Below the pieces are notes generated by a model. The model was given only the letters and a program-made list of their open reading frames with translations. It had not been told where the DNA came from and did not search any database. A program made the position numbers and the translations under genes. DNA of 32,341 nt from an uncultured Myxococcales bacterium (GTDB taxonomy: Bacteria; Myxococcota_A; Polyangia; Nannocystales; Nannocystaceae). Below are positions 1 to 7,520 of the stretch, one piece after another (the stretch's first letter is position 1; each line of letters begins with the position of its first letter). The DNA lies in assembly GCA_902826865.1 (NCBI GenBank), contig CADEGN010000049.1, positions 1 to 32,341 of the forward strand, read 5' to 3'.

Positions 1-1
1 G

Positions 2-256
2 GCACGGAGCAGGGTGTCCGGAAGAACGCTTCGCGTTCTTCCGCACCCTGCTAGGGCCGTGATACGGGAAAGCCACGCACGGCGAACCGGCAGGAAACAC
101 CCCGTGCAATGACGGCAACAAGGATTGCGCGGCGAGGTTTGCGCGCAGCCGTCGGAGGGTGAAACCCGCCCTGTCGGCGAACCATTGCCCGCTGACTCGC
201 ACAACTGTGGGCGGGCGAAGAGCGCGTGCGAAACGTCCGGCCGAGAGGAAACCGCG
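2..256 (+). ncRNA. Candidate structured RNA, possibly HEARO/omega-RNA-like
   Basis: Many helices can be paired by eye. A closing stem joins 2-7 to 102-107. It encloses a 19-bp hairpin (8-16 with 44-52, then 19-28 with 34-43, two-base bulge at 17-18) and a second hairpin, 56-61 with 78-83. Further stems are 111-115 with 149-153, 126-130 with 143-147, 157-159 with 165-167 (TGAAA loop) and 187-192 with 211-216. Purine-rich GAAA loops recur near 69, 95, 161, 231 and 249. This density is unlike an ordinary leader. Ending immediately before a start codon resembles HEARO/omega RNAs, which lie just 5' of IscB-type ORFs, but the ORF here is not IscB. The HEARO label rests on remembered resemblance and is not verified. 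A decayed group II intron is the main alternative. The 5' end may lie outside the window. Confidence 0.45.
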
Positions 257-886
257 ATGTACTGCGATCTTGTTGCGGCCCATGCCGCCGTGAAGGCCGT
301 CCGCGACCCCAACTACGAGGCTCCGCCGGAGCCGTTCGACATGGGTCGCCATTGGGACCTCGACAGCACGCCGATGCTCATCAAGCTGCTAAGTCGCGGC
401 CTCGGCATTCGGACGCCGAAGGTGGAGGCTTCGTTGGTGCTGGCATCGCTCGCCCATGACGTTCGCTACTACTACGGCGGGAGTCGCGAGAGAAAGTCCG
501 ACACTGACGCCCGCTTTGCCCATGACTTGCGGCGCTACGCGCGGATGATCGACGCTTCACGCGTCGGGTTCGTCGCCTCCGCGGACCTAGCGGCGGTGAA
601 GATGTTCGGCGGGGCGCCGTTCATAGCTGGGTATGCCTGGAGCTTCGGTAAGAAGCGCTGGTCGGAGCGGGGATACCGCGAGGCGGGGTCGGAAACGCTC
701 GCTGCGATCGACGAGGTCGCCCGTGTCGCCGTGGACGCCTTCGTGCACGGTCGGTATGCGCTGCTACCGTGGCAGCAATATCGTCTCCCGTCCGACGTAC
801 TTGCCGAATTGCAGGCGCTGCGGGGCCAGTTCCGGGTTTGGGAGCAGCTGGGGATGCACGGTTACCCGCGCCCGTGCAATAACTGA
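257..886 (+). CDS. Hypothetical protein with an HDxxYYxGG motif
   Basis: Predicted 209 aa. The ATG at 257 is chosen because AGAGGA lies 8 nt upstream; an earlier in-frame start (125) would put coding sequence through the structured RNA. The recognisable stretch is 'ASLAHDVRYYYGG' followed by a charged segment and 'DARFAHDLRRYARM'. This H-D-x-x-Y spacing followed by D-x-x-F resembles small phage-associated DUF1353 or phospholipase A2-like domains, but the match is weak and no function is assigned. There is no signal peptide and no clear membrane helix, although 'KMFGGAPFIAGYAWSFG' is moderately hydrophobic. The next gene starts 4 nt after the stop, so the two may be co-transcribed. No IscB, HNH or RuvC motif is visible. 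Confidence 0.6.
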   Translation: MYCDLVAAHAAVKAVRDPNYEAPPEPFDMGRHWDLDSTPMLIKLLSRGLGIRTPKVEASLVLASLAHDVRYYYGGSRERKSDTDARFAHDLRRYARMIDASRVGFVASADLAAVKMFGGAPFIAGYAWSFGKKRWSERGYREAGSETLAAIDEVARVAVDAFVHGRYALLPWQQYRLPSDVLAELQALRGQFRVWEQLGMHGYPRPCNN

Positions 887-890
887 AACG

Positions 891-2198
891 ATGCGGTTCG
901 TCGCTGCCGGTGTAGTCCTCGTTGCGAGCAGCTGCGGGCGCACAGGATTCCCTGCACAGCAGTTCGCCGACGCTGCGGGGCAGGGCGAAACGCTCGCGCC
1001 CGATACGGACTACCCCGGGTACAGCAGCTCCTTCGGTGGAGCCGGACCCGAGGCCGAGGCCGAAGAGGGTGCGTTCGTTCCAGTGCCCGACCTGCCGATG
1101 GATACCCCGCCCGATCCTTCCTGTGGCAACGGGGTGATCGATGCGGGCGAGCTCTGCTATGTCCCGCGCGTCGGCTACCCAGCGCGCATCGATCCCTGCG
1201 GTGTAGCGATCGCCGACTTCAACGAGGACGGTCACCTCGACGTCGTCGTTCCCAACTCGGATTTCGACCACGTCGAAAGCCCCGAGAATTTCGTTTCCGT
1301 GTTGCTTGGTGACGGTGCTGGGCACCTGGGTGAACCGGTGCAGTTCGCCGCCGGCGGTGACTATGCCGTGAGCGTTTCCGTCGGCGATCTGGATAACGAC
1401 GGTCGCCTCGATCTGCTGGTCACGAATAGCGATGTGGCGGCTGTTAGTGTGCTGCGCGGCGGGGGTGGAGCCCAGTTTTTCGCACCATCGCCGCATGCGG
1501 TTGGCGCCGGCCCCGTGACGACGGGGCTTGCCGACATCGATCACGATGGCGATCTCGACTTCGCAGCGACCGCTGCGGGCAGCAACCAAATCCACGTCGC
1601 GCTTGGTATTGGCAACGGATCCTTCGCACCGGCAGCGGCCTACCCGACCACCGGATCGCCCTGGGAGATCGTCCTCGCCGATCTCGACGGCGATACGCAC
1701 GTCGACATGACGGCGACAAACGGCGGCGCAGAGCTCTTCTTCTGGCGCGGTCTTGGTGATGGGGGCTTCGAGCCCGGGGGAGCGCTGCCGGTGGACGCGT
1801 CGCCGCTTGGCCTCGTTGCTGTCGATCTCGACCACAACGGGACGCTGGAGCTCGTCTCCGCCAACTACGCCGGATCGTCGGTCATGGCGTATCGCAACGA
1901 CGGCGGTTCAATGACGCAGATGCAGTCGGTGCCGCTCGGGCTTGGGCCTCGCTCGCTCGCGCCTGGCGATTTCGACATGGACGGACACACCGACGTGGTG
2001 GTGTCTGACGACGTACTTCTCGTGGTCCATGTCGTGCTCGGAAACGGCAAGAGCGGTCTCGAGCCGGCGGCGCACTATGGCACCGGGTTACAGCCATCCG
2101 TGGTTCGAGTGGGGGACCTGAACGAAGACGGCGTGCTGGATCTCGTTACGAGCGACCAGCTGTCCAACGAGGTTGGCGTGATCCTCTCGAACCCGTGA
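891..2198 (+). CDS. FG-GAP/VCBS repeat lipoprotein
   Basis: Predicted 435 aa. The N-terminus 'MRFVAAGVVLVASSC' is a short lipoprotein signal with the lipidated Cys at residue 15, which fixes the start at 891 rather than further upstream. A low-complexity Gly/Glu/Pro segment is followed by seven FG-GAP units with the D-x-[DN]-x-D-G calcium-binding signature, for example 'ADFNEDGHLD', 'GDLDNDGRLD', 'ADIDHDGDLD', 'ADLDGDTHVD', 'VDLDHNGTLE', 'GDFDMDGHTD' and 'GDLNEDGVLD'. Seven units fit a closed beta-propeller of the integrin-alpha type. The protein is probably displayed on the outer membrane; ligand unknown. It lies 4 nt behind the preceding ORF and converges on the receptor gene with only 3 nt between stops. 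Confidence 0.88.
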   Translation: MRFVAAGVVLVASSCGRTGFPAQQFADAAGQGETLAPDTDYPGYSSSFGGAGPEAEAEEGAFVPVPDLPMDTPPDPSCGNGVIDAGELCYVPRVGYPARIDPCGVAIADFNEDGHLDVVVPNSDFDHVESPENFVSVLLGDGAGHLGEPVQFAAGGDYAVSVSVGDLDNDGRLDLLVTNSDVAAVSVLRGGGGAQFFAPSPHAVGAGPVTTGLADIDHDGDLDFAATAAGSNQIHVALGIGNGSFAPAAAYPTTGSPWEIVLADLDGDTHVDMTATNGGAELFFWRGLGDGGFEPGGALPVDASPLGLVAVDLDHNGTLELVSANYAGSSVMAYRNDGGSMTQMQSVPLGLGPRSLAPGDFDMDGHTDVVVSDDVLLVVHVVLGNGKSGLEPAAHYGTGLQPSVVRVGDLNEDGVLDLVTSDQLSNEVGVILSNP

Positions 2199-2201
2199 CG
2201 T

Positions 2202-4733
2202 TTAGAAACGTCCGCGCAGCCCGAGGGACGGAACCACGTAGCGGAAACCCTGTGGCGTACACCTGGCGATGCCTCGGTTCGGATCGATGTTCGCCGCGTA
2301 TGCCATGCGCGAGGAGAACGGCGTGACCTGCCCAACGAGGTTGGAATCGTCGGCGACGCACTGGAAGATCTCACGCGAATACGTGGCGTTGGCGATGTCG
2401 AGAAATAGGTCGAGCTGCCAGTTACGGAAACGCCAGTTGCGTTCGATCCGCAGGTCGAGCTGAAAGAACGCGGGCAAACGCGCGTTGTTGCGGTTGCTGG
2501 CGAGCGCCTCCAGCATCGTTTGATCATCGACCGGCGCTGTCCATGGCCGCCCGGTGTGGTAGTGGACGCGTCCGCCGAAATTCCATTTGTTGCTCACGCG
2601 ATAGCCGAGCACCACGTTCACGATGTGGCGTTGGTCCCAGTTGGACGGAGCGTGGCCGCCCACCCGGAAATCGCGGGTTGATCGCGACAACGTATATGCG
2701 GCCCAGCCGAACACACGCAGCTCAGGGTCGAGTTTCACGAGCGTTTCGAGGCCGTACGCCCAGCCGGATACCTTCGTGATGATGTCCTCGAGTTCCTCAA
2801 CGGGCTGCTCCTGGGCCGACTCGCCGAGATCGTAGTCCTGGAGGTTGCTCAAATAACCGACGTAGGCCTCTTGCTGGAGCTGCAAGCGGTCGGGAATCAA
2901 CTGGAACTCGTAGCCGAACGATGCTTGCGCGTTCTGCTGGAGGCCGCGCTCGAAGCCGAACGACTCGATCCCCGGGATTGGAATGGGCACACTCGGAGGT
3001 TGATGATAGAGCCCGAGCGCTTGTTTGAGCACCCAGCGGGGCCGCACTTGCTCACGAAACGTAACCCGGGGATCAACGCCGATCGCGTGGGTCAAGGAGT
3101 CTGCGTTGGGTGTGTACGGGCTTGAGCCAACTTGGGCGTAGATGTCCATACGCACACCGGGCCGTACTTCGACTGCACCCCGCCGCAAGAGGAGCTCGAA
3201 GTAGGCACCGGTGGCCGAGACGAATCGATCGCTAAGCAGCAGGGAGATGTCTTCGACTTTCACACCCTCGAGATCTCGAAGGTTCTGCGCCAACCGAAAG
3301 ATCTGAAACTCCTGATCGATGCCGAGGCCGATCGCGACGCGTTCGTTGATTGGCAGGCGGACGTCCAACCTAGGCGCGACGCGCCACTCGTTGGTCTTGA
3401 AGCGTGTAATCCCGGTTTGGTCGACGCCGAGCACGACTGCGTACGTGGCCGAGCCATCGTTGCGCAGGCGTTGACGAATCCGCGTGTCGATGCGGTGAAA
3501 CACAAAGCGGACGAACGGGTCCTTCAGTTGCTTGTCGCCGACTTCGTCGTAGCTTCCGAACGCAAACATCGTGATGTCGGCGTTTGGGCCCACGGCGTGA
3601 TCGAGGCGGGCCTGGTAGTCCCAGAACTTGATGCGCGCTGCGGATTGGACCAGCGAAAGCAGCGCGCCCGTGTAGCTGTAGCGCCCGGCGAGTGTGAGCG
3701 AGCCCTTGCCAGGTCCGCGTTTGCACTTCAGTTTTCGTCTGCTCGTGCAGCCCGGCAGATACGCGCGATTAAACGGGATCTCGAGCAGTCCACCCGCGTC
3801 GGTGAGGCGCAGGTCGACGTCGCCGCGAACTCTGTCGCGGCGGGCTGGTCGAGTACGGGCTTCTATCATCCCACTGATGTAGCGACCGAGTCGAACCGGC
3901 GCGCCTCCGGGATAGAAGTCGACCGAATCGATGAAGTACGGGTGGATGACCGACGGGCCCAGCGCAACGTGAAAAAGGATCGGGACGCGGCTCCCATCCA
4001 TATAGTAGCCGGTGTTGCCCGGTGCCGCGCCGCGGACCACCACGTAGGGGAGAAATCCTGCCAGCTGAGCGACGCCGGGGAGGCTGCTGACGACGCGCAG
4101 CGGATCTCCGCGAGTGCCCGGGACCTCGCGCATCTCGGCCTCCCGCAGCGTTGTCGACGACAGTGCGATCTCGGCGCGTTGGCGGACAACAGTGCGATAG
4201 CCCTTGCCCGCGACGGTAGGCTCGAGGCGGTACTCGAACTCGAGGACTTGATCTTTCGCGAGCGTGACCCGGGTCGAGAGATCTTCATAGCCGGCGGCAC
4301 GAATCACGATCTCGTGGGTTCCGGCGACGAGATCGAGGCTGAAGGCGCCGCTCTCATCTGTGACTGCCGCTGCGCTGCCGTCCTTCGGGATGATGCGCGC
4401 GCCTGCGACCGCATCACGGGATCCGAAGTCGAAGACGCGTCCGCGTAGGCGTGCTGGCGAGTGCGCCTTCTCCGGTGGCGGTGCGGTGGTTTCTGCATCC
4501 GATCGCGGTTCGGCCGCGTCGGCTGGCTCAGCTGCGGTGGAGGTCGCGTCGGTGGCGTCGGGAGGAACGCTGGCCGGCGGGGTCGGCGATGCGTCGGGTT
4601 GTGTCTCGGTCGGCGAGGTGACAACCATCTCATCGCTCGACCCGGGTGGAGAAGACGTGTCAGCGGGAGGACTGGGCGCACGTGCGACCATCCACCCGAC
4701 TAACAACGCCACCGCGCCTGACACCGACGCCAA
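2202..4733 (-). CDS. TonB-dependent receptor with carboxypeptidase-regulatory-like domain
   Basis: 843 aa from a TTG at 4733; the start is uncertain, with an in-frame ATG at 4691. Residues 6-17 are hydrophobic, followed by a Pro/Thr/Ala-rich linker (19-92). Residues 94-171 form a carboxypeptidase-regulatory-like beta sandwich ('GRVFDFGSRDAVAGARI...AGYEDLSTRVTL'). Residues about 185-295 form a plug domain with 'PYVVVRGAAPGNTGYYMDG' and 'IDSVDFYPGGAPVRLGRYISG'. The remainder has alternating aromatic strands typical of a 22-strand barrel and ends in 'LGLRGRF', with the C-terminal Phe used for BAM insertion. The substrate cannot be read from sequence. It follows the Pro/Lys-rich gene on the same strand with 10 nt between them. 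The long Pro-rich N-terminal linker before the carboxypeptidase-like domain is unusual. Confidence 0.85.
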   Translation of the reverse strand: MASVSGAVALLVGWMVARAPSPPADTSSPPGSSDEMVVTSPTETQPDASPTPPASVPPDATDATSTAAEPADAAEPRSDAETTAPPPEKAHSPARLRGRVFDFGSRDAVAGARIIPKDGSAAAVTDESGAFSLDLVAGTHEIVIRAAGYEDLSTRVTLAKDQVLEFEYRLEPTVAGKGYRTVVRQRAEIALSSTTLREAEMREVPGTRGDPLRVVSSLPGVAQLAGFLPYVVVRGAAPGNTGYYMDGSRVPILFHVALGPSVIHPYFIDSVDFYPGGAPVRLGRYISGMIEARTRPARRDRVRGDVDLRLTDAGGLLEIPFNRAYLPGCTSRRKLKCKRGPGKGSLTLAGRYSYTGALLSLVQSAARIKFWDYQARLDHAVGPNADITMFAFGSYDEVGDKQLKDPFVRFVFHRIDTRIRQRLRNDGSATYAVVLGVDQTGITRFKTNEWRVAPRLDVRLPINERVAIGLGIDQEFQIFRLAQNLRDLEGVKVEDISLLLSDRFVSATGAYFELLLRRGAVEVRPGVRMDIYAQVGSSPYTPNADSLTHAIGVDPRVTFREQVRPRWVLKQALGLYHQPPSVPIPIPGIESFGFERGLQQNAQASFGYEFQLIPDRLQLQQEAYVGYLSNLQDYDLGESAQEQPVEELEDIITKVSGWAYGLETLVKLDPELRVFGWAAYTLSRSTRDFRVGGHAPSNWDQRHIVNVVLGYRVSNKWNFGGRVHYHTGRPWTAPVDDQTMLEALASNRNNARLPAFFQLDLRIERNWRFRNWQLDLFLDIANATYSREIFQCVADDSNLVGQVTPFSSRMAYAANIDPNRGIARCTPQGFRYVVPSLGLRGRF

Positions 4734-4743
4734 GCATACCGGA

Positions 4744-5037
4744 TCAACGGGACGTGCCGGGCCGCGTCGACGGCGGGACCGCGCCGCTCGCGTTCACCGT
4801 GGGCTTGCGCTTCTTGGCCGGCGTTTCGGCGGGTTGCTCGGCTGACGCTTTGGCTGGCTTCTCAACAGGCTTCACGGCTGGCCTCGCGGCTGGCTTCAAA
4901 CCTGTCTTCGCGGGAGGCTCCAAGCCTGGCTTCGTGGGAGGCTTCAACCCCGTCTTCGCCGGAGGCTTCAACCCCGTCTTCGCCGGAGGCTCCAACCCCG
5001 TCTTCGCGAGTGGCCCCAAGCCTGGCTTCGGATCCAC
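4744..5037 (-). CDS. Pro/Lys-rich AKTGLKPP-repeat protein or displaced C-terminal half
   Basis: 97 aa from a GTG at 5037. It contains about six copies of an eight-residue unit of the form AKTGL(K/E)PP, then 'KPAARPAVKPVEKPAKASAEQ' -type sequence (Pro, Ala and Lys) and a basic tail. The frame is open upstream to about 5130, reading Ala/Pro-rich sequence. It therefore looks like the C-terminal half of the membrane-anchored protein that starts near 5396 in another frame. A plausible ribosome site (GGGGCGAG) precedes the GTG, so an independent overlapping gene remains possible. Lys/Pro-rich repeats of this kind often form extended periplasm-spanning linkers, as in TonB, but no TonB C-terminal domain follows. 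The next gene downstream is the TonB-dependent receptor. Confidence 0.45.
   Translation of the reverse strand: MDPKPGLGPLAKTGLEPPAKTGLKPPAKTGLKPPTKPGLEPPAKTGLKPAARPAVKPVEKPAKASAEQPAETPAKKRKPTVNASGAVPPSTRPGTSR
4892..5032. repeat. 24-bp coding tandem repeat (about 6 units)
   Basis: Units begin at 4892, 4916, 4940, 4964, 4988 and 5012; the last is partial. The units at 4940 and 4964 are identical and the others differ by a few bases. On the minus strand each unit encodes eight residues, AKTGLKPP or a variant. Because 24 is a multiple of three, gain or loss of units keeps the reading frame. Confidence 0.9.
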
Positions 5038-5396
5038 GCTCGCCCCAGCGGCGGCAGAGGCGGTGAGCGCTCCGCCTGGGGCGGCAAGGACGGGCTCGGC
5101 CGCGGGAATCCGTTTTCGCGGTGGTGCGGCAGATCAGGTGCGTCGCGCCGCGGCAATCCACGCGTCGCATCGGTGGGCGCCTCGATGTATTCGCCCAGCA
5201 TGCGATCAGTCGCATCCTCGAACATCGGCGCCACCTCGCGGCGCGTCGCATCCAGCATTTCGCGTGCTTCAGGCGTCTCGCTGATGCGGTCGACGTGCTC
5301 AGCGAAGGTGCGCTGCCCGAGCTTCACCCGGAATGAACACCACAGCATGCCGGCGATGAGGCTGAGCCCCACGAGGGTTCGCGCAAAACCGAACAA
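4968..5396 (-). CDS. Membrane-anchored hypothetical protein, apparent frameshift in 3' half
   Basis: 142 aa from a TTG at 5396; no good ATG exists except an internal one at 5348, so the start is uncertain. The N-terminus 'FARTLVGLSLIAGMLWCSF' is one transmembrane or signal-anchor segment. It is followed by a soluble charged helix-rich region ('FAEHVDRISETPEAREMLDATRR') that is probably real coding sequence. After about residue 85 the frame turns Pro/Arg-rich and low in complexity, ending in Arg/Trp-rich sequence. The better frame there is the AKTGLKPP-repeat frame (stop at 4744). A one-base indel somewhere in the GC-rich stretch 5035-5130 would join the two into a protein of about 217 aa. The gene lies 71 nt downstream of proC on the same strand. 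No known family recognised. Confidence 0.5.
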   Translation of the reverse strand: MFGFARTLVGLSLIAGMLWCSFRVKLGQRTFAEHVDRISETPEAREMLDATRREVAPMFEDATDRMLGEYIEAPTDATRGLPRRDAPDLPHHRENGFPRPSPSLPPQAERSPPLPPLGRAWIRSQAWGHSRRRGWSLRRRRG

Positions 5397-5467
5397 CGCG
5401 GCAATTGTCGAACGCGCGTGATGTCGCCGGCAAATTCCCGACGGCTGCGCCCGTCGTGGGCGCGTGT

Positions 5468-6304
5468 TCAGTGCTTCGCACCATCGCCCGAGTCGGGGCC
5501 ACCGAGGGTGCCGGCCACGCGTGCCGCCTCCTGGATCGTCCGGGCGAGGACCGACCGAATGCGGCCGTCTTCCATGGTGAGAAGGCCGGCGATCGTCGAG
5601 CCAGCTGGAGTCGTCACCTGGTCCTTCAGGGCCGCCGGATGCGAACCGGTGCTGAGCACCATTTCGGCGGCCCCGAGAAATACCTGGGCAGCGATCTCGA
5701 GCGCCACATCGCGGCGCAAGCCCATCATGACCCCGCCATCGGCCAGGGCCTCGAGCATCACGTAGGCGAACGCCGGGCCGCTGCCGTTGAGACTGGTGAT
5801 CGCGTCCATGTGCTTGTCTTCGAGTTCGATCACCCGAGATACCGGTGCGAACACGCCGCGAGCGACCTCCATGTGTTCAGTGCCCGCGCGTGGGCCCGGT
5901 GCGAGCACCGTCATGCCCTTGCCGACCAGACATGGGGTGTTGGGCATGGCTCGGACAACGATGGCCGCAGGTAGCCAACGACCAAGCGTGGCCACCCGCA
6001 CGCCGGCGACGATGCTGATCACTAGCTTGCCGGTGGTTGCCGCTCGCATGCGGTCGTCGTCGAGCAGCTCGGCGAGAAACTGCGGCTTCACGGCAACCAC
6101 GATGACGTCGGCGGTCGCCGCCGCGGCGGCATTGTCGTGCCCGACTTCGACGCCGTATTTCGCCCGTAGGCGCGCCGCGGGCTCGGCCCGTCGCACCGTG
6201 ACATGGGTGCGCGCGGGGTCGATTTCCCCCCGCCCTATCAGGCCGCCGAGGATCGCTTCTCCCATCGTTCCGCAGCCCAGGATCGCCAACGAAGTCGCGC
6301 GCAT
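5468..6304 (-). CDS. proC: Pyrroline-5-carboxylate reductase
   Basis: 278 aa, matching the family's usual 260-280. It catalyses the last step of proline synthesis, NAD(P)H-dependent reduction of 1-pyrroline-5-carboxylate to L-proline, in the cytosol. The N-terminal Rossmann motif is 'AILGCGTMGEAILGGL'. Then come 'VVAVKPQ', the conserved 'RAMPNTPCLVGKGMT', and the C-terminal helical dimer domain with 'SLNGSGPAFAYVMLEALADG' and 'TPAGSTIAGL'. The ATG at 6304 is used because homology begins there; longer in-frame readings run back into the tandem repeat and are Arg-rich. No strong Shine-Dalgarno is seen. It is the first gene of a possible minus-strand group with the anchored protein and the receptor, though no functional link is evident. 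Confidence 0.96.
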   Translation of the reverse strand: MRATSLAILGCGTMGEAILGGLIGRGEIDPARTHVTVRRAEPAARLRAKYGVEVGHDNAAAAATADVIVVAVKPQFLAELLDDDRMRAATTGKLVISIVAGVRVATLGRWLPAAIVVRAMPNTPCLVGKGMTVLAPGPRAGTEHMEVARGVFAPVSRVIELEDKHMDAITSLNGSGPAFAYVMLEALADGGVMMGLRRDVALEIAAQVFLGAAEMVLSTGSHPAALKDQVTTPAGSTIAGLLTMEDGRIRSVLARTIQEAARVAGTLGGPDSGDGAKH

Positions 6305-6399
6305 GTTGGCCGGGTTACCACACGCAACGGCCGCAGGCGAGCGGCCGCGAAAGGTCGCGATACGGCGGTTCCCGCCCTGCGGTGATCTCATTTTGGCAT

Positions 6400-6530
6400 G
6401 GATCTGCGCTGCCGCGGATCTGCGATGCCGCCGGATCTGCGCTGCCGTGGATCTGCGCTGCCGCGGATCCGCGATGCCGCCGGATCTGCGCTGCCGCGGA
6501 TCTGCGATGCCGCGGATCTGCGATGCCGCC
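6400..6530. repeat. 16/17-bp intergenic tandem repeat, 8 units
   Basis: Eight head-to-tail copies of GGATCTGCG(C/A)TGCCGC begin at 6400, 6416, 6433, 6449, 6465, 6482, 6498 and 6514. Units are 16 bp, or 17 bp where an extra C ends them (6416, 6465, 6514). Two versions, GCGCTGCC and GCGATGCC, are interspersed. The unit lengths are not multiples of three, which argues against a coding role. The array lies 96 bp upstream of the proC start and just beyond the stop of the CxxC-array gene. Confidence 0.92.
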
Positions 6531-6575
6531 CGGCGTGCGCCGGCGCGTTGGCCCCGCGGAGAACCGTGTCGGCGC

Positions 6576-7520
6576 TCAGCTTCGCTGTGGACGACGGCCG
6601 TGGACGACGCTCGGCGACGCGTCTGGCCGAGCGGGTCGTTGCCCACGCAGGACACTCGGCCCATGGGATTCGCGCGGCGAGCCAGGCGATGTCGCGAGGC
6701 CGGGGGGCGAATCGCCCGGCTCCGACGGGGTCTGGATGAGTGGCGGTGGTGACATCGAGGAGTCGAGCAAGGCAGCCGCCGGCGGCAACGGCGGCAAGAT
6801 CGGCGCCGCCGGTGCCGGCGTGGGGGCTTCGATGGGTGCTGGCGGCGCGGACTTCGTCGACCTCGCGTCCCTGAGGCGGCCTTCGGCGCCGCTCGCCGCG
6901 CTCGGGCTCGCTGGTGCGGTCACCCGCGTGGTCACCTCGTCAGGCCCCGACCGTCGTGACGTGAGCAACGGTTCTTCGCTGGTCCGCGACGGTGGGCGCA
7001 CGAGCAATGGAAGCTCGTCGTCGGGGTCGTCAGATGGCTCGTCGTCGGTCACGTCAACGAGCCAAGGGGGCCGCCAGCCCGACGCCAACCGACTCTCCAG
7101 CTCAAGTCTGAGCTCCGCGAGCTTCGCTTGGTAGTCGCGGCGACTGTACCGCTCGTTGAGAATGCAGAACTCCGCCTGCTCGATCCCGACGCACGCGAAG
7201 CAGTGGACGCAGCTCTCGCAGCCCACGCAAAGGGTCACGTAGGAGCAGTCGTCACAGGCACGACTGGCTGAGCTATGGGACGTGCGGCTGCAGTCGGTGC
7301 ACGCCCGGCACTGGGTGCAGGCGTTGCAGTTCGTGGACAACTCGCAGTAGGTGCACTCTTCGCAATCGGTGCAGTCCGTGCAAAATCGGCAGCTGTTACA
7401 CCCGCTGCATCGCACGCATCTGAAGTTGTTCTCGCCCTCGCTGGTGATAGATGGTCGCTTCGTGTGCGCGTCGAGCAATTCCTGCATGCGAGCCAGTAAG
7501 GCGTCGAGCGACTTGGGCAT
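6576..7520 (-). CDS. Cys-rich CxxC-array protein with disordered Pro-rich tail
   Basis: 314 aa. The ATG at 7520 overlaps the TGA of the upstream lipoprotein gene as TGATG, so translation is probably coupled. A short helical start is followed, from about residue 35 to 118, by 22 cysteines mostly spaced C-x2-C ('RCVRCSGCNSCRFCTDC', 'CNACTQCRACTDC', 'CVGCESCVHCFAC'). The block ends with 'CILNERYSRRDYQAKL', an amphipathic helix and 'GWRPPWL'. Such arrays could bind several Zn ions or Fe-S clusters; the metal cannot be told from sequence. The last 150 residues are Pro/Ser/Ala-rich and look disordered. There is no signal peptide, so the protein is presumably cytosolic even though its partner is a lipoprotein. 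Confidence 0.82.
   Translation of the reverse strand: MPKSLDALLARMQELLDAHTKRPSITSEGENNFRCVRCSGCNSCRFCTDCTDCEECTYCELSTNCNACTQCRACTDCSRTSHSSASRACDDCSYVTLCVGCESCVHCFACVGIEQAEFCILNERYSRRDYQAKLAELRLELESRLASGWRPPWLVDVTDDEPSDDPDDELPLLVRPPSRTSEEPLLTSRRSGPDEVTTRVTAPASPSAASGAEGRLRDARSTKSAPPAPIEAPTPAPAAPILPPLPPAAALLDSSMSPPPLIQTPSEPGDSPPGLATSPGSPRESHGPSVLRGQRPARPDASPSVVHGRRPQRS

Noticed and set aside
1..124. Ordinary terminator of an upstream gene (hairpin 8-52)
   Set aside because: No T run follows the hairpin, and it is nested within a larger closing helix (2-7 with 102-107), so it fits better as part of a structured RNA.
621..1835. 404-codon minus-strand open frame
   Set aside because: Antisense to the FG-GAP gene, which has signal peptide and seven repeats; the open frame is a mirror of the GAC/GTC-rich codons.
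3132..4448. Long + strand open frame (438 codons) inside the receptor gene
   Set aside because: It is antisense to the well-supported TonB-dependent receptor, has no recognisable motif, and is the kind of shadow frame common in high-GC DNA.
6400..6530. CRISPR array
   Set aside because: The repeats are directly adjacent 16/17-bp units with no spacers, and no cas gene is present.
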